The notes under the pieces were generated by a model, which saw only the letters and a program-made list of their open reading frames with translations, was not told where the DNA came from and did no database searches. From positions 1 through 64,000 of the forward strand of contig NZ_QCZG01000015.1 of assembly GCF_003097615.1 (NCBI RefSeq): a stretch of DNA of 64,000 bases. The letters are read 5' to 3'. This DNA is from Pueribacillus theae. GTDB taxonomy: Bacteria; Bacillota; Bacilli; Bacillales; UBA6769. This document shows positions 14,736 to 23,819 of the stretch, piece by piece; the first letter of the stretch is position 1, and the number at the start of each line of letters is the position of its first letter. Position numbers and translations under genes: made by a program.

Positions 14736-14915
14736 ATGGAGAAACCAAGCCGGAAAAGGCTTACGATTGAAAAATGCCTTTCTCATTTGGATATGTTAAA
14801 CGCTGATGCAAAAACAAAGCAAATTGTTTACATGTACATGGCTGAACTTTATCAAAAAGCCTATGATGAAGGATTTAGACAAGGCCAATATGATAACAGG
14901 AAAAAGATGAATTAA
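14736..14915 (+). CDS. Small orphan protein, 59 residues
   Basis: ATG at 14736 follows GGGAGG by usual spacing and a terminator closes the unit at 14926-14961. The protein is MEKPSRKRLTIEKCLSHL followed by a helical region and a polar tail DEGFRQGQYDNRKKMN; it is basic overall. No transmembrane segment or known motif is seen. Own ribosome site, own terminator and clean coding composition argue that it is real. Function unknown. Confidence 0.65.
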   Translation: MEKPSRKRLTIEKCLSHLDMLNADAKTKQIVYMYMAELYQKAYDEGFRQGQYDNRKKMN

Positions 14916-14925
14916 TATACGGGAG

Positions 14926-14961
14926 AAAAACGACAGAGCATGTGGATTCTGTCGTTTTTTT
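14926..14961 (+). terminator. Terminator of the 59-residue gene
   Basis: AACGACAGA and TCTGTCGTT pair and are followed by a T run. Confidence 0.85.
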
Positions 14962-14983
14962 GTATTTCGGAAAATATCCCTTC

Positions 14984-15286
14984 CTATTGCGTGAACGTGA
15001 TGATTGGAGGTTTTTCAAGGAATGGGAGAAGGTTTTTTGTATCATTGGTCAACTCCTTCCCCGCCTGAGAACCGAGCGCCTCTTGCAATACGTCTAAATT
15101 TTCAAACTCCAACTCAACAATCAAATAAAGGTTTAGATCAGAGTTTCGGGTGTTAACGACTCGATGAATGGAACTTCCAATGATATTTGGAAGCTTTTCG
15201 GCGATTGGAATATGTACGCTAAAGTAGTGATTTTCAAATCCTTCCTTATCTTTAGGTTCCTCATACATGACGATCATTTTTGCCAT
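14984..15286 (-). CDS. EthD-family protein
   Basis: A 100-residue alpha+beta barrel protein. KMIVMYEEPKDKEGFENHYF at the N-terminus and HIPIAEKLPNI are the EthD signature (a conserved HxPl segment following the first strand). EthD proteins are dimeric ferredoxin-like folds found in several degradation pathways, usually without a proven reaction. The ATG at 15286 (MAKMIV) is chosen because GAAAGGAAGG ends nine bases upstream. It is convergent with the 59-residue gene and divergent from the opu operon. Confidence 0.8.
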   Translation of the reverse strand: MAKMIVMYEEPKDKEGFENHYFSVHIPIAEKLPNIIGSSIHRVVNTRNSDLNLYLIVELEFENLDVLQEALGSQAGKELTNDTKNLLPFLEKPPIITFTQ

Positions 15287-15551
15287 CTTGAACATCCTTC
15301 CTTTCTTAACATCGTTTTGGATTTAATTTTACATGAATTCTTTAAAAAAGTATATGAAATTGTTCAAATATTGAAACATTATTATTAAATGGGCTTTCTT
15401 TTTTACACGAATGCTTTGTCCCCATCACAAATAAATATATGAAAAATAGAGCATTCTATAGTAAACAGTTAAGATTAGCCAGTTTCCAGATGTGAGTTCC
15501 ATTCCCTTTTTCTCAAGTCGTTTATTAACGTTTTATTACAACTTAGCAGGT

Positions 15552-15581
15552 TTGTAACAATTCAAACAAAAGCCTTATAAT
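15552..15581 (+). promoter_or_regulatory. Probable sigma-A promoter of the opu operon
   Basis: TTGTAA (15552) and TATAAT (15576) with an 18-base spacer, 33 bases before the chosen start of the first gene. Confidence 0.55.
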
Positions 15582-15613
15582 TATAAAGTATGGAAAAAAA
15601 CAGAGGTGAAAAG

Positions 15614-16825
15614 ATGTCCGAGCCAATTATAAGGGTTGAAAATGCAACAAAGATTTTTGGAAAAAACCCGAAACTAGGATTGAAACTGCTGAATAGCGGT
15701 AAAACAAAGCAAGACATTTTAAAAGAAACTGGGATGACAGTAGGTGTGAATAAAGCGTCCTTTGAAGTATATCCAGGCGAAATATTCGTGATTATGGGGC
15801 TTTCGGGAAGTGGAAAATCAACACTTGTCCGATTGCTTAACCGTTTAATCGATCCGACTGACGGTAAAGTTTTCATCAATGGCAGTGACATCGTTAAAAT
15901 GAAAAACGATGAACTCCGCGACGTTCGCCGCAAAAAAATGAGCATGGTCTTCCAGCGCTTTGCACTTTTTCCCCACCGTTCCGTCGTTGAAAACACAGCG
16001 TACGGCCTCGAGGTTCAAGGAGTTAATAAAGAAGAACGCTTAAAGAAAGCGACCGAATCCCTCGAACTTGTTGGTTTAAAAGGATATGAAAATAGTTTTC
16101 CATCTGAATTAAGTGGAGGAATGCAGCAGCGTGTCGGGCTTGCGAGGGCACTTGCCAACGATCCTGATATTCTTTTGATGGACGAAGCATTCTCTGCTCT
16201 TGATCCGCTCATTCGTAAAGATATGCAAGATGAACTTGTCGTTCTCCAAGAAAAAATGGAGAAGACAATTATTTTTATTACGCATGACTTGGATGAAGCG
16301 CTGAGGCTTGGTGATCGAATTGCATTAATGAAAGACGGTTCAATCGTCCAAATCGGCACGCCAGAAGAAATTATGATGAACCCTGCCAATGACTATGTTG
16401 AGCGGTTCGTTGAAGATGTTGATATTTCAAAAGTGCTAACAGCCCAGCATGTAATGATCCGGCCGGAAACATTGCATTACGACCGCGGACCGCGTGTCGC
16501 GCTTCAAGTTATGCGCGCCCAAGGCCGATCAAGCGTTTACCTCATCGATCGAAAAGGGAAACTTGTCGGGGCGGTAACCGCACAGCTCGCTTCCGACGCT
16601 GTAAAAAAAGGGCAATCATTAAAAGACGTCATGCTTGGAGACTTGCCAACCGTTACACCAGATACGCTACTTAGCGACATGTACGACAAAATGTCCAGCC
16701 ATCCATTGCCTTTAGCGGTTGTCGATGAAGAGAACCGATTAAAAGGCATTGTCGTCAACGGAAGCGTAATTGGGGCACTAGCTGGAAATGAAGACGTCTT
16801 GAATGGAATCGGGGTGAACGAATAA
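15614..16825 (+). CDS. opuAA: Glycine betaine ABC transporter, ATP-binding subunit
   Basis: A 403-residue ATPase that powers osmoprotectant uptake. Walker A GLSGSGKST (about residue 63), signature LSGGMQQRVGLARAL (about 162), Walker B ILLMDEAFSALDP and the H-loop THD are all present. Two CBS domains occupy the C-terminal ~130 residues; in OpuA-type transporters these sense ionic strength. The ATG at 15614 is chosen because GAGGTG lies five bases upstream of it. Its stop codon overlaps the permease start. Order ATPase-permease-binding protein matches B. subtilis OpuA. Confidence 0.93.
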   Translation: MSEPIIRVENATKIFGKNPKLGLKLLNSGKTKQDILKETGMTVGVNKASFEVYPGEIFVIMGLSGSGKSTLVRLLNRLIDPTDGKVFINGSDIVKMKNDELRDVRRKKMSMVFQRFALFPHRSVVENTAYGLEVQGVNKEERLKKATESLELVGLKGYENSFPSELSGGMQQRVGLARALANDPDILLMDEAFSALDPLIRKDMQDELVVLQEKMEKTIIFITHDLDEALRLGDRIALMKDGSIVQIGTPEEIMMNPANDYVERFVEDVDISKVLTAQHVMIRPETLHYDRGPRVALQVMRAQGRSSVYLIDRKGKLVGAVTAQLASDAVKKGQSLKDVMLGDLPTVTPDTLLSDMYDKMSSHPLPLAVVDEENRLKGIVVNGSVIGALAGNEDVLNGIGVNE

Positions 16826-17661
16826 TGGATGCCATACCAAAAATCCCCTTAGCAGAGTGGACAGAAACATTCGTAGATTTTTTAAAAGACAACGTACAAG
16901 GCCTTTTCGATTTTCTTTCAACCGTCATTGGCGGGATTGTAAACTTTCTTGTCATGATTCTATCAAGCGTTCCAGCCATCGTTCTCGTTTTAATTATTGC
17001 AGCAATCGCTTGGTTTACAAGCCGGCGTTGGGGGATCGCACTGTTTAGCGCCATTGGCCTTTTGTTTATTTATAATCTCGGATATTGGGATGGAACAATC
17101 CAAACGCTGGCACTCGTATTGACATCTGTGATTATTTCCATGATTATCGGAATCCCGGTCGGGATTTGGATGTCACAAAACGACAGGCTGAGAAACATCC
17201 TTACGCCCGTCCTGGACTTTATGCAGACAATGCCAGCGTTCGTTTACTTGATTCCAGCTATTTTATTTTTCGGAATTGGAATGGTGCCGGGAATTATTGC
17301 TTCCGTTATCTTTGCGACACCGCCAACGATTCGTCTGACGAACCTTGGCATCCGCCAAGTACCGGAAGATTTAGTTGAAGCAGCAAATGCGTTCGGAGCT
17401 ACGCCAAGCCAAAAGCTTTTAAGGGTACAGCTGCCGCTCGCAACCTCGACGATTATGGCGGGCGTGAACCAAAGCATTATGCTTTCATTGTCAATGGTTG
17501 TCATTGCTTCGCTTGTCGGTGCACCAGGGCTCGGAGCGGATGTGTACCGCGCTGTCTCACAAATTAAAGTTGGGGTTGGTTTTGAAGCTGGTCTAGCCAT
17601 CGTGATTCTAGCGATTATTTTAGATCGGATCTCTCAAAATATAGGGAATGCAAAAAAATAA
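16825..17661 (+). CDS. opuAB: Glycine betaine ABC transporter, permease
   Basis: A 278-residue inner-membrane permease with a hydrophobic N-terminal region and the BPD_transp_1 core. The EAA-type motif is seen as EAANAFGATPSQKLLRVQLP (about residues 188-207), which contacts the ATPase. About seven to eight transmembrane helices are visible. It overlaps opuAA by one base, and opuAC starts 16 bases downstream, so the three are one operon. Confidence 0.93.
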   Translation: MDAIPKIPLAEWTETFVDFLKDNVQGLFDFLSTVIGGIVNFLVMILSSVPAIVLVLIIAAIAWFTSRRWGIALFSAIGLLFIYNLGYWDGTIQTLALVLTSVIISMIIGIPVGIWMSQNDRLRNILTPVLDFMQTMPAFVYLIPAILFFGIGMVPGIIASVIFATPPTIRLTNLGIRQVPEDLVEAANAFGATPSQKLLRVQLPLATSTIMAGVNQSIMLSLSMVVIASLVGAPGLGADVYRAVSQIKVGVGFEAGLAIVILAIILDRISQNIGNAKK

Positions 17662-17676
17662 AGGAGAGGATTTTTC

Positions 17677-18573
17677 TTGTTTAAGATGAAGAAATCTTTA
17701 TTCGCATTTATGATGCTTGTCGCATTATCACTTGTTCTTGCGGCCTGCGGTGGTGGCGGTGGTGATGCTGCTTCTGGCTCAATTGGCGAAGCAACTGATT
17801 ACAAAATCGTTGGGATCGAACCTGGTGCAGGCGTCATGAAAGCTGCGCAAAATGCCATTGATGAGTATGGATTAGACAATTGGACACTTGTTGAGTCTTC
17901 ATCAGCTGCAATGGGTGCTGAACTTACAAAGGCTTATGAAAACAAAGAACCAATTATTGTAACTGGCTGGACACCACACTGGAAATTCGCAAAATTCGAT
18001 CTGAAATACCTTGAGGATCCGAAGGGCGTATTCGGTGAAGAAGAAACCATCCATACGTTAGTCCGCAAAGGCTTGCAAGATGATCAACCAAGCGCGTATA
18101 CGGTTCTCGATCAGTTCGAATGGACGAGTGATGATATGGCTGAAGTGATGGTAGCTGTTGAAGAAGGGGCAAATCCTGAAGAAGCTGCTGCAAAATGGAT
18201 TGAAGAGAACAGCGACAAAGTCGAACCTTGGAAAGAAGGGGCCGGCAAAGTGGATGGAGAAAAAATATCACTCGCTTATGTTGCATGGGATTCTGAAATT
18301 GCAAGCACAAATGTTGTAGCAAAAGTGCTTGAAAGCATCGGCTATGAGGTAGAGACTGTACAGCTTGACGCTGCACCGATGTTTGCTGCCGTAGCCCAAG
18401 GTGATGTCGATGGTATGGTTGCGGCTTGGCTTCCATTTACACATGCTGACAACTATGAAGAATACGGCGATCAAGTTGAAGATCTTGGTGAAAACCTTAA
18501 AGGTGCAAAGATCGGCCTTGTTGTTCCAACCTACGTTGACATTGATTCTATTGAAGATTTAAAGTCTAAGTAA
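17677..18573 (+). CDS. opuAC: Glycine betaine-binding lipoprotein
   Basis: A 298-residue extracellular substrate-binding protein. The signal peptide ends in lipobox LAAC (Cys about residue 24), so it is lipid-anchored. The OpuAC/ProX fold is shown by AMGAELTKAYENKEPIIVTG and AQGDVDGMVAAWLPFTHADN; the Trp residues in GWTPHW and AAWLPF are of the type that cages the trimethylammonium group. The TTG start is supported by AAGGAGAGG seven bases upstream; the next ATG is too far. A terminator follows. Confidence 0.93.
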   Translation: MFKMKKSLFAFMMLVALSLVLAACGGGGGDAASGSIGEATDYKIVGIEPGAGVMKAAQNAIDEYGLDNWTLVESSSAAMGAELTKAYENKEPIIVTGWTPHWKFAKFDLKYLEDPKGVFGEEETIHTLVRKGLQDDQPSAYTVLDQFEWTSDDMAEVMVAVEEGANPEEAAAKWIEENSDKVEPWKEGAGKVDGEKISLAYVAWDSEIASTNVVAKVLESIGYEVETVQLDAAPMFAAVAQGDVDGMVAAWLPFTHADNYEEYGDQVEDLGENLKGAKIGLVVPTYVDIDSIEDLKSK

Positions 18574-18580
18574 CAGCTTA

Positions 18581-18617
18581 AAACTCTGCCGTTTCAAAAT
18601 GCGGCAGAGTTTTTTTG
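18581..18617 (+). terminator. Terminator of the opu operon
   Basis: AAACTCTGCCG pairs with CGGCAGAGTTT, followed by a T run. Confidence 0.9.
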
Positions 18618-18687
18618 CAGATAAAAATTGCAGCAAGAGGTTCGAAGCCGGATTCGTCTGCATTTGTGAAGAGAAAATTTCTTTCAA

Positions 18688-20646
18688 TTAGCGAAACACG
18701 ATTTCTCCGGTTTCATCGAGTACAGCCAACACATTTTTTCGCTCCTTTTCAAAACAATACATGCGTTTACCGATTTGGATAACTGTATCTTCCATGGCAT
18801 GGGCGATCGTAATGGTTTTATCTTTTGGCACGATCAGCTCTGTCTTTACCCCGAATCCTGAGCCGACTTCATTGGCGATAATCCCATTTCTCGCTTCAAC
18901 TGTCCCTCCCCGGATAAACCCTGTTGCGGTAAAGCTTCCTTCCGCTTTGAATTTCGTATTGTACGCACCGCGGCCTGTTAAATAAATATCTCCATTGCAA
19001 TACACGTCACTTTGTTGTGCGGAAGAAATGGTTGCCGAGGCAAAAGGCTGAAACAACTCTTCATAAAATGCCGCCAGCGCATCTAATTTTTCTTCAATTG
19101 TCAAAAATATCGTTTCGTCTATTTCTGCATTCTCGTTGCTTGCTACAAACACTTTTTTAAGTAAAATTTCTATCGCTTGCTCATCCGGGTGGCCTTTTTC
19201 CGTTCTTTTCTGTAGAAGGGAGAGATAATTGTTTATCTGGTTTTGAAGCGTAGGAAACTTTTGTTTTAACAAGATATTTATAATGAGTGAAAGGTTTAAT
19301 TTGTTCATTTGCCCTTTTTTCCGCTGTGCTACGAGTAACCCTAGCAGCGCTTTATGAAAAGCATGAACAACATGTCGCAGTTCTTTCGTTTCTTCTTTTA
19401 AATTTTGTTCGATTTCGTCTGTTTGCCCTACTAAAATCTTGCCGCGAATGATATTTTTGTTGATTGTTAATGCCGTTCCTGCAGCAATATGTCCGCCGTG
19501 GACGCTGCCTGTAATGAGAATTTTTTCTTCTGCTTTGACGCTCATTGTTTCTTCAACGTTTCCTTGAATTTCTATATCTCCGACGAATGATAAGTTTCCA
19601 CTTTTTATATCAACATCGCCGCGATGGACAAGTTTTTGGATGATGTCAATTTTAAAGACCGGCGGCCGTATCGTGACACTGATTGTTCCGGTTTCAGCTG
19701 CGATAATTTTGTTTTCCTTCAAGATGATGCCCTTGCCTTTTACAATTGCTTGTTTTACTTGTTTTGGGTTTAGTGCTTTATTTTCTACCGTTCGGCCTTG
19801 CTTTCCTTCAATCGGCTCGCGAACCATTCCAATGGCCTGTCCCTTTTCAACTGTAGGAATACGATTTGTTTCTCGAAAATCCACCGTTCCGTCTTCTCGT
19901 TTCTTTGGTTTTAAACTAAATCCTTCAAAATCGATGAAAAATTCAACAAAGCCGTTCTTTCCGTTCTCAGGCGGCAGCCCGTTTGCCACAGTGATTTCTC
20001 CGTACTCCTTTAATGTGCATGCTTTGTCAATTGCTTCTTCAGCGATGCCGTAGAGAATTCCTTTTTTATGTAGTTTCGCAATGATGTCATCTCGAGAAAA
20101 CGAATCAATAGGCTCTTTCATTGTCTTGGCTTTGAGAGAAAGTGTTGGAGCAGGCCCTTCATCCATCGGAACTGTTTTTTCGATATAGCCAGGTGTGACG
20201 CATAGTAAAGCTGACAGCTTATCGGCAGATACTCTAATGTCTATCGAAGCCGCTTCTTTTGCAATCTCTTTCCCTTGAATTGAAACGAGATCCCCTTCAT
20301 TCACTTCAATTTCTTCTTTTATTTCTTTGCCGTTCACTTGCAAAATAAGCTCATCGGACGGAATGATTGCCGGCTTATTCGTTTCTGTTGCATGGAATGA
20401 TACCCTTCCGTCTTTCAGTTGAATCATGCCCGCTTGTATTTTCTCTTCTGTCGGTTCTTCCGGCGATTCCTTTACACTTTTCTTAGTTACCTTCACAACA
20501 GCCGGTTTAACGAGTAAGCCGAATAAACGATCTTCCTCTTCTTCCAGCACTTCAACAGTTACACTCTCAGCCGTTGCCCCTAGTTCTTTCAACGCCTTAT
20601 CGATGGCTTCTTGAATATTTCTCCCCTTTGCTTCGATGCTATTCAA
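18688..20646 (-). CDS. FapA/DUF342 family protein with Jag-N-like domain
   Basis: A 652-residue cytosolic protein. Residues 1-55 resemble the Jag/KhpB N-terminal domain (AKGRNIQEAIDKALKELGA and RLFGLLVKPAVVKV). The middle and C-terminal parts are the DUF342/FapA region with a beta-helix of short glycine-rich turns (SGNLSFVGDIEIQGNV, ITGSVHGGHIAAGTALTI) followed by a coiled-coil insertion and KTELIVPKDKTITIAH. FapA-type proteins have been linked to flagellar assembly and polar localisation in other bacteria, but their action in Bacillus is unclear. The TTG start has AAGGAGAGG upstream. Flagellar flhP and flhO lie 1.4 kb upstream. Confidence 0.8.
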   Translation of the reverse strand: MNSIEAKGRNIQEAIDKALKELGATAESVTVEVLEEEEDRLFGLLVKPAVVKVTKKSVKESPEEPTEEKIQAGMIQLKDGRVSFHATETNKPAIIPSDELILQVNGKEIKEEIEVNEGDLVSIQGKEIAKEAASIDIRVSADKLSALLCVTPGYIEKTVPMDEGPAPTLSLKAKTMKEPIDSFSRDDIIAKLHKKGILYGIAEEAIDKACTLKEYGEITVANGLPPENGKNGFVEFFIDFEGFSLKPKKREDGTVDFRETNRIPTVEKGQAIGMVREPIEGKQGRTVENKALNPKQVKQAIVKGKGIILKENKIIAAETGTISVTIRPPVFKIDIIQKLVHRGDVDIKSGNLSFVGDIEIQGNVEETMSVKAEEKILITGSVHGGHIAAGTALTINKNIIRGKILVGQTDEIEQNLKEETKELRHVVHAFHKALLGLLVAQRKKGQMNKLNLSLIINILLKQKFPTLQNQINNYLSLLQKRTEKGHPDEQAIEILLKKVFVASNENAEIDETIFLTIEEKLDALAAFYEELFQPFASATISSAQQSDVYCNGDIYLTGRGAYNTKFKAEGSFTATGFIRGGTVEARNGIIANEVGSGFGVKTELIVPKDKTITIAHAMEDTVIQIGKRMYCFEKERKNVLAVLDETGEIVFR

Positions 20647-20772
20647 TTGAGTTGCCTCTCCTTTATATAGCTTTTTTCTTCTTATATTTATCTTCGGCTA
20701 AGTTTGGCGTTTTTCAATAAGAAAAACGGATTCGCGTTTAAATTGGCGAGTTGCCAATTTCTTTATTTTTCA

Positions 20773-20802
20773 AAAAAAAGAAACCTGTGAAAAGGCTTCT
20801 TT
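20773..20802 (-). terminator. Terminator of the small lipoprotein gene
   Basis: On the minus strand AAAGAAGCC pairs with GGTTTCTTT and is followed by a T run. Confidence 0.6.
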
Positions 20803-20807
20803 GAAAG

Positions 20808-21074
20808 TTATTCGTTGATGTTCAATTCTCCGTCTTCATTGAGATCGAAAGGATGCTCGCCATTTTCTTTAAGCCGGCCGTCATTATAGCTGTCTTCGTC
20901 AACGAGGTCGAGCTCGTCCATTTCGTCATCCATTTTCATCTCATCTGCTTCATTGACATTCTCTTCTTCCATTTCTGTACGGTTTGTTTCTGGATTATCT
21001 ATCGTATCATTGCATCCGGCGAGGAAGGATAAACTTAGCATCGCACTTGCAATCATTAGCAAAATTTTTTTCAT
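20808..21074 (-). CDS. Small acidic lipoprotein
   Basis: An 88-residue secreted protein. The signal peptide MKKILLMIASAMLSLSFLAG ends in lipobox LAGC (Cys 21). The mature part is strongly acidic (EMEEENVNEADEMKMDDEMD), low in complexity, and ends FDLNEDGELNINE, which resembles a partial EF-hand-like loop DLNEDGELN. Calcium binding is only a guess. It has its own ribosome site and terminator and no operon partner. Confidence 0.75.
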   Translation of the reverse strand: MKKILLMIASAMLSLSFLAGCNDTIDNPETNRTEMEEENVNEADEMKMDDEMDELDLVDEDSYNDGRLKENGEHPFDLNEDGELNINE

Positions 21075-21286
21075 GTTGTCGCCTCCCTAGATAGCGTTTA
21101 GTCTATCCAAAGAGACGATTTTTATGTAGGCTTTTTTAAACGATGCCGTTGATAACCCCGCGCGTACGATTTCCTTACAAGAAGCGAATTTTCCTCTCGG
21201 AAAAAAGGTTCTCTTCAAGCAAAATCGTCCCCGCTAAAGTTAAGTATCATCATTGGTTCCTTAACAAAGTCTTATATAAAAAGAAG

Positions 21287-21718
21287 CTATGCTTTGTCGC
21301 CGATTGCGAACATGATTTCAGCTTCACATACGAGTTCGCCGTCAACTGTCGCAATGCCTTTGCCTTTTACCATCACGCCTTTTGCACGGATGATTTCAAC
21401 GTCGAGCTTAAGTTGATCGCCTGGCTTTACTTGCTTCTTAAACCGGCATTTGTCAATTCCTGCAAAGAAGCCTAACTTTCCTTTATTTTCAGGCTTCACA
21501 AGCATGGCAACACCGCCTACTTGGGCCAAAGCTTCCACAATTAATACGCCAGGCATGACAGGATATTCAGGAAAATGTCCGCTGAAAAATTGTTCGTTCG
21601 CGGTTACATTTTTGATGCCGACAGCACGCTTTCCTTCTTCAAGCTCAAGTATCCGATCAACAAGCAAAAATGGATAGCGGTGTGGCAAAATGGATTTTAT
21701 TTCATTACTATCAAGCAT
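21287..21718 (-). CDS. fabZ: 3-hydroxyacyl-ACP dehydratase FabZ
   Basis: A 143-residue hot-dog-fold enzyme that removes water from 3-hydroxyacyl-ACP in type II fatty acid synthesis. The catalytic His is in [14 protein letters not shown] (about residue 12) and the catalytic Glu in [14 protein letters not shown] (about residue 63). Start MLDSNEIK is chosen because a GAGG site lies upstream; a start three bases earlier (MM) is equally possible. Position after flhP matches B. subtilis ywpB. Confidence 0.94.
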   Translation of the reverse strand: MLDSNEIKSILPHRYPFLLVDRILELEEGKRAVGIKNVTANEQFFSGHFPEYPVMPGVLIVEALAQVGGVAMLVKPENKGKLGFFAGIDKCRFKKQVKPGDQLKLDVEIIRAKGVMVKGKGIATVDGELVCEAEIMFAIGDKA

Positions 21719-21728
21719 CATGAACACC

Positions 21729-21986
21729 TCATTCTTTTACAACGATATCAGCAATATGCTGCCAAGTGCTTTTTTTGAAAACGTCAAAGGCATTTCCGTC
21801 ACCTAATACGCCATATCCAATCATCGCTCCAATGGTTAGTGAAAGAATCAGCAAGACTAAAATGATTAACAAACGAAGCCAAATTGGAATAAGCCTTACC
21901 CGCGGTTTTTTCACTTTATCTTTTTGTTCCCTTGTCTCGGGTTTGTCAATATTTGGTTTTATTTCCGTTTGTTTCGTTGTTGTCAT
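21729..21986 (-). CDS. EpuA-type small membrane protein
   Basis: An 85-residue protein with a basic, polar N-terminus ([20 protein letters not shown]) and one transmembrane helix (about residues 42-63), then a short C-terminal [14 protein letters not shown]. This matches the EpuA family, often annotated automatically as RNA polymerase subunit beta although nothing links it to polymerase. It lies 10 bases upstream of fabZ, so the two are probably cotranscribed. Role unknown. Confidence 0.75.
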   Translation of the reverse strand: MTTTKQTEIKPNIDKPETREQKDKVKKPRVRLIPIWLRLLIILVLLILSLTIGAMIGYGVLGDGNAFDVFKKSTWQHIADIVVKE

Positions 21987-22043
21987 TATGAGTACCTCAT
22001 CTTTTTACCATAAAATATAAATTTTTTTCGTTTTTTCTTACGG

Positions 22044-22850
22044 TTAGCGGAGCTTGTTGACGAGTCCCATCATGTCGTCGGAGATGGCCAATGAACGGGT
22101 ATTTAATTGAAAATGCCGTTGTGTTTCAAGCAATTTGGCCATTTCTTCAGCAACATCAACGTTAGACGTTTCGAGAACACCTTGCGAAAAGACTTCAAGA
22201 TTATTTACCGTTTCCAGTACATCTCCGAGAGCAATTCCGGATTCTGGCAAAGGAGCTGAGAAGCGGTTTTCACCGGCAGATTGCAATAATTGAGGGCGAT
22301 GGACATTCGCAAGTTCAATTTGGCCGGCATCGATCGTTCCACCGTTTTGGAGGGTGACTGTCACCCGCCCATTTTTTGAGATGCTGACATCTTTATAGTT
22401 AGCGGGAATTTGAATCGGCCCATTGGCGCCGAGCAATAATGCCCCATCCGCAGTACCTACGTTAAGAAACTGTCCGTCCGCTGAAGGTTGGAAATAAAAG
22501 GAACCATCCCTCGTATATTCAATTTCTCCGTTATGTAAAACTTGAAAGAAATACGCCGGCTCTGTTAATGCAATGTCAAGCATCCGCCCCGTATCTTGCA
22601 GGGATCCTTGTTCGGTACGCAATGTTGTGCTTGCGGCAGATGCTCCGTGGCCAGCACGGATTCCTAGTGGTGTCAGCCTTCCTGTTTGATCTTGTAAATG
22701 ATCGATTTGCTGAACGAGCAATTCAGAAAAAGAAACGTCTCTTCGTTTAAATCCATTCGTATTCATATTCGCTAAATTATTCGCAATCGAATCGAGTTTA
22801 TGCTGAAGCTGTCCGAGTGTAACCGATGCGGCAATCGTTGAGCGATTCAC
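22044..22850 (-). CDS. flhP: Flagellar hook-basal body protein FlhP
   Basis: A 268-residue rod/hook-type protein related to FlgG. The N-terminal motif KLDSIANNLANMNTNGFKRR (about residues 18-37) and the C-terminal LETSNVDVAEEMAKLLETQR with RHFQLNTRSL are the paired helices that form the axial coiled coil. It is the partner of FlhO just upstream; a 178-base gap with a repeat separates them. B. subtilis has the same gene order. Confidence 0.92.
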   Translation of the reverse strand: MNRSTIAASVTLGQLQHKLDSIANNLANMNTNGFKRRDVSFSELLVQQIDHLQDQTGRLTPLGIRAGHGASAASTTLRTEQGSLQDTGRMLDIALTEPAYFFQVLHNGEIEYTRDGSFYFQPSADGQFLNVGTADGALLLGANGPIQIPANYKDVSISKNGRVTVTLQNGGTIDAGQIELANVHRPQLLQSAGENRFSAPLPESGIALGDVLETVNNLEVFSQGVLETSNVDVAEEMAKLLETQRHFQLNTRSLAISDDMMGLVNKLR

Positions 22851-22860
22851 TTGTTAACCA

Positions 22861-23028
22861 CCTTTCAACAACAAATCTGATGGAGAAATTCGAGCTTAAG
22901 CTATTCGCCTAGGAATATCACGTCCTATGCCAATGTGAACCTCCGGACTTTTCTCATGGACGGTTCAAAAAGGAGGTTCAACTAAAGGCAGGCCATTCCT
23001 GTGGGCTCCGCACGTTTTGAACTTCCTC
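22861..23028. repeat. Intergenic repeat-like segment between flhO and flhP
   Basis: On the minus strand it carries AAAAGTCCGGAGGTTCACA and GGACGTGA. Shorter related strings occur near 29936-29967 (GGTTCACGTCCTGTGCACC) and 34770-34812 (CAAAAAGTCCGGAG...GAACATCCTGTTC). No open frame of its own. It is probably one member of a dispersed intergenic family. Confidence 0.4.
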
Positions 23029-23808
23029 TTACAATTTTCCAATTTCATTTACAGCCTTATCAAGACTCTGATCGTATGTTTGCAAAACGCGCTGGTTCGC
23101 TTCAAATGTGCGGTATGCTTGCATCATTTCGATCATCGTCTGTTCAACATTCACATTTGACCTTTCAAGAAATCCTTGTTGCAGCTGATAAGAAACGTTC
23201 GGGTTTCCGATGGCGCTCTCGAGTTCATTTCCCTCCAAACGAAAAAGGCCGTAGCCTTCTTTTACGAGTTCGTTTGCATTTTCGGAAAAGACAACATTTA
23301 AGCGGGCAATCTCATTCCCATCCTCAATGATTGTTCCATCTGGACGAATCGTAAAGTTTTCCGTTCTTAAAACAATCGGATTCCCATTCGTATCAAGGAC
23401 CTGCATCCCTTGGTTTGTAACAAGCGTTCCAGTGCTGTCTATTGTAAAATTTCCATTTCGAGTGTAGCGAACACCTTCGTTTGATTGCACGGAGAAAAAT
23501 AGTGCCCCATTCTCAGGAAGGTTGCCGTCTATCAGAGCGATATCGGTTTGGTTTTTCGTTTCCATTACATTTCCTTGAAAAAAATTCGGAACCATCTCTT
23601 GGAGATAAACACCTGTTGAAAGTTCATTGCTTGAAGATTCATTTCGTTGTTCCAAGTTCGCGATGAGCATACGTGGAAATGTTCGAATGGATGCTTGGTC
23701 AGCTTTGAACCCAGGTGTACCCGCGTTTGACATGTTGTTTGAAAGCATCTCTTGGCGGCGCTGTTGCGCGATCATGCCAGAGGCAGCTGTATACATCCCC
23801 CGCAGCAT
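23029..23808 (-). CDS. flhO: Flagellar hook-basal body protein FlhO
   Basis: A 259-residue FlgF/FlgG-type rod protein. The N-terminal MLRGMYTAASGMIAQQRRQE and LSNNMSNAGTPGFKAD and the C-terminal LERSNVNVEQTMIEMMQAYR match the family's conserved ends. It lies 11 bases downstream of mbl on the same strand, so flhO may be cotranscribed with mbl, as in B. subtilis. The product is exported by the flagellar type III system and needs no signal peptide. Confidence 0.92.
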   Translation of the reverse strand: MLRGMYTAASGMIAQQRRQEMLSNNMSNAGTPGFKADQASIRTFPRMLIANLEQRNESSSNELSTGVYLQEMVPNFFQGNVMETKNQTDIALIDGNLPENGALFFSVQSNEGVRYTRNGNFTIDSTGTLVTNQGMQVLDTNGNPIVLRTENFTIRPDGTIIEDGNEIARLNVVFSENANELVKEGYGLFRLEGNELESAIGNPNVSYQLQQGFLERSNVNVEQTMIEMMQAYRTFEANQRVLQTYDQSLDKAVNEIGKL

Positions 23809-23819
23809 ATCTTCCCCTC

